Shown piece after piece: positions 46,811-57,500 of a stretch of 64,000 nucleotides of DNA. Below the pieces are notes generated by a model. It did no database searches. It was not told where the DNA came from and saw only the letters and a program-made list of their open reading frames with translations. A program made the translations under genes and the position numbers. Position 1 is the first letter of the stretch; every line of letters starts with the position of its first letter. The stretch spans positions 75,793,551 to 75,857,550 of the forward strand of contig CM045761.1 in NCBI GenBank assembly GCA_025200525.1, written 5' to 3'. This DNA is from Camellia lanceoleosa. Lineage: Eukaryota; Streptophyta; Magnoliopsida; Ericales; Theaceae.

Positions 46811-47125
46811 GGGTAAATTACACTCGCCTCCCTGAGCTTTGAAGAAAAATACAATCATTTCTACACTTTTGACATAATGACAGTAACTTAAAACGGTCGA
46901 AAGTAATACAGATAATGAGTAAATACGCAAATCAACGAAGATAGATAGTAGAAAAAGAAGATGATAACACTATTTTTTATTTATTTATGTCTAACGAATT
47001 ATTGATGAAAAATTACTTAATAATTATGTGAATTAAAACATCAAGGAGACCAATGTAATTATGTCAAAGGTGTGGGGGTGACTGTATTTTCTCTAAACCA
47101 AAGGGGAGGCTAGTGTAATTTACCC
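46811..47125. mobile_element. MITE with about 70-bp terminal inverted repeats
   Basis: The left end gggtaaattacactcgcctccc and the right end ggaggctagtgtaatttaccc are inverted, and the match continues inward over aaaatacaatcatttctacac...tttgacataat. It is flanked by ttttttaa on both sides (46803-46810 and 47126-47133), an 8-bp target duplication, though of low complexity. It lies in intron 1 of the broken CAD copy and has no coding capacity. Confidence 0.8.
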
Positions 47126-47133
47126 TTTTTTAA

Positions 47134-48085
47134 TTCCTTGTTGGATTAGACTTCTTTCAAGATTAAATATGACCTCGAGAGAACTATTCGGGCCTTTAGG
47201 GCCGCAACCATTCTTGTTTTTTTTTTTTTTTTTGATGATTTGAACCATTTCTTTTATAGGGATCTTTGTGTATATCATCATAAAAAAAAAATTAAGTTAT
47301 AAAAATTTTATGGGCACTCGGGCCATAAGTCCAATTTCAAAACCAATGAATCCTTATTATAAAAAAAAATAGGGTAAAAATAGTAATTTGTAGTAAAAAA
47401 AATATTAATTTGTAGTAAAAATAGTAAATTTGTAAAAATAGTAATTCATTACTTCGGCAACTGGCTACACGGCAATCTGATGGCAGCAGGGTAAAAATTG
47501 GGAAAAAAATCATTCAAAATAGTAATTTGCCCCTCTCATGAAATAATTTCATTAATCATGTCCTTATTATAAAAATAAAGATTGATCCTTAGATCTAATT
47601 TCATATCCTCCCATAAAAATGGACTTATCACCAATAAATCCTTATTTTATTGCGTTTGTCTCGAAAAAAGTAGATGGTTTATTTTAAAAAACACACATGT
47701 TTTCTATTTTTTTGGAGACAGTTGTCATAAAATGAAAAATTACGATTATCTGATAGATCTAATTTTTTGTAATAGATGACATATGCGGAAAGTCCTACAA
47801 AATAAATGATTTAGATCATTGAAACGGTACCCATAATAGACACCATGGGCCCAAACAGTTCACTCAAGTTCAGATTTAAATTTGAGAGAAGCCCAACTCA
47901 TGTTTTTATTAGACTTTTGTCAAATTTGATCCATTTTTAAATTTTTAGGGTTATAAAAGGTAAAAAAAATAGTAAAAATTCATCAGATGACAACTTGACA
48001 AATAAATTTTTTTCTTTCTACTCTCGTGATATACATATATAGATGTATGTGTATACTTACTGGTTTTAGCATGAAAACAATGAAG
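47134..48085. other. rest of intron 1 of the broken CAD copy
   Basis: AT-rich sequence with T runs and short taatttgtagtaaaaa repeats (47380-47445). No gene or clear transposon is seen. The last 60 bp resemble the 3' end of intron 1 in the complete gene (ggttttag.atgaaaa). Confidence 0.5.
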
Positions 48086-48168
48086 GCCTGTTGAAAGCGG
48101 TGATGTTTCCCTGAAAATTACCCATTGTGGAGTGTGTTATGCTGATGTTGTATGGACAAAGAATAAAC

Positions 48169-49235
48169 GGCCGTTTAGTAACATTTACGTTTTCAGTTTA
48201 TATTTATAAAAATTTAAAAAATTCAAATAAAAACTTATTTGGTAAATTTTTGATTTATAAATTAATTGTCTCAGTTTATAAATCTGTCCAAAAAATGTAA
48301 ATTTAAAAAATGTGTTTCCGTTTTGAGTTTTGAGTTTTTTTTTTTTTAACCACCCAACACTAGCCACCACCCGTTATCATTTTCTACCACCGTCTTCTGC
48401 CACCACCACCCCCCACCCCCCACCACCACTTGCCACCACCACTCACCACCCACCACCACCCGCCACCCACTACCACCACCCACTCCACTGCCATCACCCG
48501 CCACCGCCATCTACCCGCGCCACCACCACTCACTACCCACCACCCACCACCGCCACCACCCACCACCACCACCACCCACCACCACCACCACCACCACCAC
48601 CACCACCACCACCACCACCACACCACTCACCACCACCACCACTACCACCACTCACCATCTACCACCACCACCATCACCACTCACCATCTGCTACCACCAC
48701 CCCCCACCACCACCGCCACCACCACCCACCACCGCCAGCACCCACCACCCGCCACCGCCACCACCCACCACCCGCCACCGTCACCCACCCACCATCCACC
48801 ACCCACCTGCCACCACCATCTACCCACCCGTCATTGTCTTCCACCACCGTCTTCCGTTGCCATTATCCGCTACTTGCCACCACTTTCTACCACCATCTTC
48901 CACCACCACCAGCCACCAGCCACCTGCTACCACTTTCCACCACCGTCTTCTGCCACCATCACCCACCACCTGCCACTATTTTCCACCACCATCTTTCGAC
49001 ACCACCACTCGCCATCATTTTCCACCACTGTCTTCCCCCGCCACCACTCGTTACCACCCGCCACCACTTGTCATTTCTCACTCTTTTTTATATTTTTAAT
49101 TTTTTTTAAATATTTTGTTTAAACCAAACGCGTTTGTAGTTTATGTTTTTCTAAAATCAATAAAAAATAAACAAAAACCAGTTTATAAAAATTTTTTAAA
49201 TATAAACTGAAAATGTAAATGTTACCAAATAGACC
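48169..49235. mobile_element. inverted-repeat transposon with a CCA-rich interior
   Basis: The left end ggccgtttagtaacatttacgttttcagtttatat and the right end atataaactgaaaatgtaaatgttaccaaatagacc form roughly 50-bp inverted repeats. The interior from about 48350 to 49080 consists almost wholly of CCACCACC, CCGCCACC and CCACCGTCTTC-type repeats. The long Pro/His/Thr frames on the plus strand are artefacts of this. No target duplication was recognised. It breaks exon 2 of the truncated CAD copy. Confidence 0.8.
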
Positions 49236-49656
49236 ATATGTGCTTAATTTATGTACACTTATTAGACTTATTGGTTTTGCAATGCAAGTTGGATGGTGGT
49301 TTAAGGAGCTTGTAGTGTACAAGGGCAAAATGGGTATTATGAAAAAATATTTTATGAAATTAGCAATATCCATTAGTCAATAAACGGTTGACTAAAAGAT
49401 GGGGAGATTAGTATCCTAAAATCAAGGGAAGACGGGGCTATTTTAGATAATAAAAGGGTGTCTGTGTTATTTTAGAAGTATAGAGGAGTCCTTATTTATT
49501 TGTTTAATTGGAATGAGAATGAATGAAATGAATGATAATTCTTAATTTTTATTTTTTTATTTTTTTATTTTTTTTAAAGAATGAGCATTCCCTAAAACTG
49601 ATGTAAGATCATTTTATTGCGATGTATTTGTCATTATTTTTTGATTTAAATTTATT
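49236..49656. other. AT-rich intergenic sequence
   Basis: Nothing recognisable is present. It contains no continuation of the broken CAD exon. Confidence 0.5.
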
Positions 49657-50215
49657 TTACCTCTTGTGATTTGTGGTTGGAACACTTTACCTCTATGTGG
49701 TTTAAAAATAGTCAGAAAGTTCCCATGTGATTTTAGACTAAAGTGCTACTATTAATTTTTCCATCTAAATTAACGGAAGGTGTATTATACACTCTTTTTT
49801 GAGTGAGTTTTGTTTTATGAAAAATTAAAATAAAATTAATACAACAAAAGAACAATTGTGTCCCTATTTTCTACAAACCTAAAATTAGATTAATATGTTA
49901 ATTAAAATATAATTAAGAATTGATTTAAATATAATTAAATAAAATAAACAATAAATAATTTATAATTTATAATTAATTGTGATTTAATTGAATTAGTATT
50001 AGATATTATAAATTATGTGTATGAGATGAGAGAGAAAGAAAATAACAAAAAATTATAAGGTCTGAGAGTATTATAGTCATTTCACATTTGTAGTTAACAG
50101 TGTTAATGATTGCAATTTAGTCTAAAACTATACAGGGAGCATATGATTATTTTTAAAAAATAAGAAAGAAAGTGTTATTAAACCATATCACAGAAAACTA
50201 AAATAAGTTTTACCT
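49657..50215. mobile_element. MITE with imperfect long inverted ends
   Basis: The left end ttattttacctcttgtgattt...tagtcagaaagttcccatgtgattttagactaaagtgc pairs with the reverse complement of the right end, where ...gcaatttagtctaaaactatacagggagcatatgattatttt...ataagttttacct is found. The middle is very AT-rich. There is no coding capacity. Confidence 0.6.
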
Positions 50216-51562
50216 TAATTTTGTAGTTTAACTAAATATAAAAATAAATATTTTGATAAAATACGCATTTCATTTTACTTCAGTGAACCAACCACCACCT
50301 AAATGGTAAGGAGTTCAAGAAAAATTATCCTACAAATCAAGAAGACTACGTGACCGTCCACCCATAATAAAATAGGTGACATTGTTTTTTGTGAAACATT
50401 GAAAATAATAATAATAATAATAATAATAATAGTGATTACAATCAATAGGATTATAAGAGCATCCAAAATAAGATAGGATATTTTCTCCGAGTTGACTGCT
50501 GATGGACCCATCGGACAATCATAGAGAAGCTGAGGTCACTGCATTCATCAGAAACATAACATTTAAGAAAATGTCAAATGCTATGACAGTTTAAATTTAG
50601 AGTAATGATAGGTAAATTAACAAATTTTATACAAAAAGAAAAGTAAATAAAATTACTCACTAATTTTGATGTGATACTTATCACTAATTGTAATTTTTTA
50701 TTTTTTTATTATATAAAGAATTAGTCATTAAGAAAAAAAATTATAAAATTTATTAATTTATATATCATTTTCTTTAACATATTTATTCCACCATTTCAAA
50801 ATATTCATTAAATGTTGTTTGAAATTTTCATAATTTAAAATTTTGAGCATTTTTTTTAATTATATGAGCCATTATTATTCTTATAAAAAAATCTATACAA
50901 TTTATTTATGTGTATGTTATTTTCTTTAGAGATATTTGTTTCACAGTTTCAAAATATTTGTTAATGTTGAATTATGCTGTGAAATTTTCATACCTTAATT
51001 TTTTTTTTACAGAATTTAATAATTGTATGTATTTTAAAATAAAAAGACACAAAGAGAAAAATAATTTAAGAATAGAGGATCCTCAACCACTAAGATATTG
51101 TATTATGCAAAAAAAATATGAAAAACTTTATTGTTTTCACCAAAATATAATATAGTTTGTATTCTTAAAGATATAATGTATATCTATCTATCTATAATAT
51201 TATATTAAGTATAAATTTTATTGGTGTGAATCGTCACACTTTTTTCAATTACCCTGTACAATTATCTCTATATAATTACTTTAGATTTTGATTTTAAATT
51301 TTAAATTTTGATGAACTTTGAGTTTTTTTTTCTTCTACATTTAATTAGTTGATTTATATATATATATATATATAGTGGTAGGTGCACCATATAAAAGATC
51401 AATAAAAATCATTTGTGAAACTACTTTTCTTATTGACAATGACATTTATCAAAACCTTGACTTTGTAATAACAGATAAAAAATAGAATATATAAAGTATA
51501 ACAATTCAATTTAATTCAATTAAATAGAATATTTATAGAGAGGGAGAGGGGGGAAGTTAAGA
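50216..51562. promoter_or_regulatory. upstream region of the complete CAD1-like gene
   Basis: Mostly AT-rich sequence with an (aat)n run at 50405-50431. TATATAAAG at 51488-51496 lies 67-75 bp before the start codon and is a good TATA box. A purine-rich gagagggagagggggg leader follows at 51537-51553. Confidence 0.5.
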
Positions 51563-54500
51563 ATGAGTTCAGAAAGAGTGATGGAGGAAGAGGAGTGCCA
51601 TAGATGGGCAGCAAGAGATGCATCTGGATTTCTCTCTCCTTATAACTTTGCCCGTAGGTATGTATATATATATATGTAAACATGTTTTTATTTATATCTG
51701 TACTATTATATTAAGTGAATGTTAGATTTAATGCGCAAGATTTTGGTTGTCTCTCCTTATATTATGTGTCCTTCACTTTTTTATTTAAAATAAAAAAAAA
51801 AAAAAATTTAGATAGATGAGAGAAGAGAGACCTGGGTTTTGGATCTACAGTGATGATTGAGACTACTAGTAGAGCTGCTCTAAATGCAGAGCAGCTCTAT
51901 TGAGTTGGCATATACTTTAAAAAAATAAAAATAAAAAAAATAAAGGAAAAAGACAAAATATAAATAAGAAACTAACAAATTAATGCTTCTTTAGTGCTCT
52001 TTTTTTAGTGATCTAAACCATTTTTCTTGGATCTATTATGTGTCCTTCATTTTTTTTTTATGGAAAACAATTTAGAGCTCTAAAAGAGCTCTAATTTGTC
52101 TTTTTCTCCACTATAATTTGTCTTTTTCAATATTTTTTTTCCCCACTGCCAATTGTATAGAACTCCATTATAAAGCTCTCTATCTCTGCCCTTTTTTTTA
52201 TTCTATTTTTATTTATTTAAATTATACATGCATTACATGGGTCAATCACTAATATATATATATATAGTGGTGCTATTAGCACCTCATGAATTATTTTGAA
52301 TCTTCCATTTCTTTGGAACCCCACTTATAAATTTTCAAACCCTTAAAATTTATTTTCTCCCCCCAATTAATACTAAAATTATCCTTAAACATTTTACCCA
52401 TTGAATGCACACTCCCAAAAAAACCTCCTTCCAAAAACCCTAACAAAATCCACTAAGAAGAAGAAGAGTTCCACCCTTTACAAAACCCAGGAAGAAGAAA
52501 AAGAAGAAGAAGAAGAAGAAGAAGAAGAAGAAGGATATTATCTCTGCCGGTTTAACCAACTTTCCATTTGATATTTTTCATTGTTCTCAAATCCAAGCTC
52601 TTAATTTGAGCCAAAATAATCTTTCAGGGGATGTTCTAATATAAAACTTATCTATGGTTGTCACCAACCTTATTTATCTTAACCGATCATACAATCACTT
52701 CTCAGAGATTAAAATCTCCGATTCGCAATTCGTAAAACGGTTCAGTTTTTCAAGTTTTCTTCATTATGGACTCGTCCCAGATCGCAAAAAATTCATCATT
52801 AATGTTCGATTACCGGTTAACGAACAAATAAACAATGTTCGAGCCTGTATTATCAAATTTCGATCATATGTTTGGGAGTTCAGTCCCAAAAACTCCCGAA
52901 AAAATAAAGAACAAATTTTATTATTTTTGTCATTTTTTTCAAGAAACTTACCCTCATAAGGCCAATCTTCTCTGAGCTATGAACAACATCAAAATTATGA
53001 ATCTCCTCTAAGTTTTTATTGTTGTACTCTTTCCGTCTTATGGAGTTGTGGTTACCAAAAAAACTTCCACTCATTATCATTGCGGGAAAAAGTGTAAGTA
53101 ATCAAATGGTTGTCACTATTATTACCGGAATATTGCTGCCAAATGATTTTTAAGGTTTTGAGGGTTGGTAGGTTTTAAAAGTGAAATTTGGAGACGATAG
53201 ATGGATGGTGATGGAAGTAAGTACTCTCATAAATCCTAATTCATGATGTAGTGGGCGTGTAAGTTTAATAGTGAAATAAGATATCTCAAAATTAATGATG
53301 TCCGTTGTAGTAATCATATTTAAGGTTATTATTGTAATAATAATAATAAAAAGCTAAAAATTGAAAGGTTCAAAATAATTTATGAAATGTTAATAGCAGC
53401 ACTCATATATATATATATATATATGCTTTTGAACACTTACTCTTCATTTGGGATGTAGATTGGCTTCTTAATTTTTTGACTTTTTAACTATTTTAGCCTG
53501 GGGTTAAAAAGTCTCGTTTAAGATAATTTTTTAACTTTTTTGACTTTTATGAACGAAAAAATGAAATGATTATAATTTGAATGTAATATTTTATCTTATT
53601 AGATTAAAAAATTTATTTTATCTTTTTGTGATTAAAATAGTCCAAACTCAATCCAAACCTTCTTCCCAAACCTACCCTTAATTAATGATTGAAAATTGAA
53701 ATTAATCAAGAGAATTGAACCCACCCATCATGTCTTCATCGGTCTTGTTGCTTAATTACAATTTATTTGGTAGTGTTGAAGCCGTATGTGCATCACTTGC
53801 AGAATTGAATTCTATCTCTCTCATTACAACTACTGTCATGTTTTCCGTTGGATTTGATTTGATTTGATTTTTTTTTCGAGTAATGTGAGAAATCTTAAAT
53901 ATTTTATTATTATTATTATTATTTTTTTTTTTTTGTGTAAATGGGAATTCAAACCAAAAGTAGCTGCCGTGAGGCCCGAGTGGTTCAAAACGTAGCATTG
54001 GAGCTGGTTTTTCATCGAGTTTGGTGTTTGAAAGTTGGGAAATCCTATACCATATGCACTCTGTTAAAAAAATGTATAATTTTATAATATCAATCACAAA
54101 ATAAACAATTTTAATATAAATTGATGTAATTAAATACCTATTAAATATAAATTGAGAGGCTTAGGAGTTGGTTGTATGATTGCGAGTAGCAGTAGTAGGG
54201 GTATTTTTATACTTCCGAATCTCTTTCGATACATTTCATCTTCCTGTACTTTTAATTTCTTGCTGTTAAATGAAATTTTTCTTTGCCGATCAAAAAAAAA
54301 AAAAAAAAAAATATCTATTTTTATTTATTTTTTAAAATGGGAATTCAAACCAAAAGTAGCCGCCATGAGGGCCGTGTAGTTCAAAACGTAGCATTCGAAC
54401 TTGTTTTTCATCGAGTTTGGTGTTTGAAAGTTGGGAAATCCTATACCATATGCACTCTATTAAAGAAATTGTATAATTTTATTATAAAATTTTATAATAT

Positions 54501-57500
54501 CAATTATAAAATAAGTAATTTTATTATAAATTGATGTAATGACATATTAAAAATTTTGTTATTGATATTGCAAAAGTTTGTAACTTGGTTACGATATTTT
54601 TTGTTATGTTAATTTGTAATGATATTATATATTTTGTTCCCGTGAAAGTTGGGTCCAATTTTGTTCATAAATTTTTAAATTGTATGAACAAAACACCTGC
54701 TCTTATTAGTTTAAAATAATAACTCCATAATTTTAAAACAAAAGAAATGATTGGAGTTTCTTAAAAATAAAAAATAAAAAACTAATGATAATTTCTCACT
54801 TTCTTTAATTGGATGGACAATTAGTAAAAGATGATACATGTTTATTTTTTATTTTATTTATATTTAGAGGGGTAATTTAGGTGTTGGGAAATACTATGGT
54901 ATAAACCCTCAAAATGATGTATATTATATGCAAGTTATGCTATTTGTGAGTTTGATTATTATAAATGGTATAACTTAATACTATAGGTGTCATAATTAAA
55001 ATAAAAAAAAAGTTATAACCAAACTTCTCATGAGGTACAACCAAATAACTCTTGTATTATAATTAAAATAATGGCATAATCAACATCACAATATGTCATA
55101 ACTAATAACACATGGGTAGTGCTTGGGACACACCATAGAACCCTACCACAAAATTACGTAAGTTTTTACAAATTTACATACGTGATCTCACAAAAAAATA
55201 TGTAAATTGAACACAAATTTGTGTAAGTTCACTTTTATGCATTTTTGTGAGAAACTTAAGTAATTTTGTGATAAGATTGCATACGGTGTGCACTGCACAC
55301 CAGAAAATTATTCATAACACAATAGATCATAACTAAAGACACAAAGGGGGTATATAGCATAAAATTTCCCGTAGGTATTAATTTTTTTTTTCTTTTGTGA
55401 AGAGTAATTTTGATTTTTCACATAATCTCACAACTTTTGGTTTGAAAGAAAACTTAAATTTGGAGTGATTTGTCTTTCTCTTCATTTCTTTTTATTTATG
55501 ACCTTATTAATTATCAAAAAGATGAGAAAAACTCGTTTGCACAATTTCTTTTTTTTCTTTTCTAAGCAACTCCTTCAATCCAAACGGAGTGTGGTAAAGG
55601 ATAATTTACAAATACACTCACGAAATTTGCTTAAAATATAGATTGTTCATTGTGATTGTGAAAGCTACAAATACATCCTATTAGATTTGTCATTTAACAG
55701 AGTTAACAGGGAAAAAAATAAAATTTTCAACTATCCCCCTATATATAATAATAAAATTATCATAATTGTTAATTAAAATATATTATTGACATTATTAAAA
55801 ATTGTTGATTGATTTAATATAGAGTTAAGTAATGGAAATGATTAATTGTTGTGTGATTAAAAATTTTAAAGAATAAAATAAAACAGTTGTGATTGGGGCT
55901 CAGCAGCGCCCTAATGCCCCTAATTTTTTTTCTTTTCTTTTCAGCAGAAGAAAGGAAGAAGACGAAGAAGGGAATGAGGGGGAGGAAGGGGAGGGGGAGG
56001 AGGAGGAGGGAAGGGCCTAAAAATGGAGGAGGCCGACCGATCGGGCGATCGGGAGTTGGGCTCGACGATCGATCGCCTAAAATGGAGGAGGCTGACGCGA
56101 TCGGGAGGCACGGATCGGGTCGACGACAGAGCCTTCTCTCTCCTCTCTCTTTCTCTCTTTCTCTCTCCCTCTCCCTCTCCCTCTCCTCTCCTCTCCTCTC
56201 CTCTGCAGAATCGAAAATAGCGAAAAAAAGAAAAAAAAAAAAAAAAAACCCTAATGCCCAAAACGACATCGTTTTAGGGGCATTCGGGGCAGGGATTTTC
56301 GAGTCACAAATCTTTATTCAAAATAAAATTTTAAAATTATAAAAAATAATTAATATTTTAAATAAATTTCAAAGACTGCATTTCTAAGGTGTACAAATTT
56401 AATGATGTCTAGAGGGCTAATACTTACTCATCTTCAATCATGTCTGATTGTTTTATTTATCTTTGATAAGTGAGAGTTTCAGTAACAAATAAATATATAT
56501 ATGTGCAAAAAAAATCTCAATACAAAGGCATAGAGGCAAAGCATAAAAGTTAAGGTGTCTAGCACCGTGAGCCACCAAATAAAATAAACTAGACTCTAAT
56601 AGAGAAACTCTCACAAACCCACAACCCTAGGTAAAAAAGATTCTCTCACAACTTGAGATAAGTGTGAACAAAGTTTTTAAAGGCCAATTTGTAATGTGAT
56701 GTATTTTATCTTTTATTGGGTGAGAGGTGAGCTTTAAAACGTTGCGGTATAAGTATTTAAATTTTAAATTTTTATATTTAGTAAATAAATAAAATAGAAA
56801 AAATATTAAAAACTAAATATATAGGTATAAATACGTTTCCTCTCAAGTTGTCAAACATTTTATTGAAAAGAATAAATATGGTTTTTTTTTTTATTAATAA
56901 ATCTCATTTAGAAGTGTTCTAACCCAATAAGTCCACCAAGAAAAATTATAACCTAGTTAGTTTCATGTATTTATATTTTTATTTCAGGAGGCCATTTTTT
57001 CTTAATTTATATTGTTTGTTGGACTATTATACCCTTATGTCTATTGTTGATATGTATTACATAGAAAAACAATATACACATTTCCTTTTTGTTACTACCT
57101 CTATTTTGGTAGTTAGCATTATTCATGTTTTTCTTTTTGATTAGTTTCATTTACATTTGTAGTATTGTTTCATTGTGTTAGGGTTTCAAAACTCTCTATT
57201 TGGTAGGATTTAGAAACTTTACAGATGGTGATGAAATAATATTATGTTCCTCCATTGTTGCCATGAAACTTTGTATTCCTCCATTGTTCACTTTGTGTTT
57301 GAAATCCTGTATTCATCCATTGTTACTCTATGTTCGAAACTCTATGTTTTTCCATTGTTATAAGTCGAAACTCTTTTTATATTCAGTCAATTTTGTTATA
57401 AACATATTCTTCAAATGTGGGTTTGGTTTGATTTGGATTGGTAAAATGGTGAAATTGCATAGATTGTTAATGATAGTGATAATGATGAAAATGAAGATGA

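Larger units (their letters stand above)
46378..48168 (+). pseudogene. truncated tandem copy of the CAD1-like gene (exon 1 and part of exon 2)
   Basis: Exon 1 at 46378-46469 encodes a 30-residue N-terminus with HGWAARDPSGLLSPYKFGR and ends in a GT donor (phase 2). Intron 1 shares sequence with intron 1 of the complete gene (46540-46760 against 53690-53960). Exon 2 begins at 48086 after AAG and reads [20 protein letters not shown], then stops being exon at 48168, where an inverted-repeat transposon begins. The remaining half of exon 2 and exons 3-6 are not found to the right of that transposon. Reading frame is intact as far as it goes. It could still provide an alternative first exon spliced to 59152. 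Confidence 0.8.

Noticed and set aside
48330..49122. Pro/His/Thr-rich frames up to 259 codons
   Set aside because: All frames of a CCA repeat are open; there is no start context or conserved sequence.
52654..52959. A functional LRR protein gene
   Set aside because: Only about two LRR repeats are readable, with a stop between them, and the piece is bounded by transposon ends.
55814..56342. Frames of 106-151 codons on both strands
   Set aside because: They are overlapping translations of GA/CT-rich arms in the foldback element.
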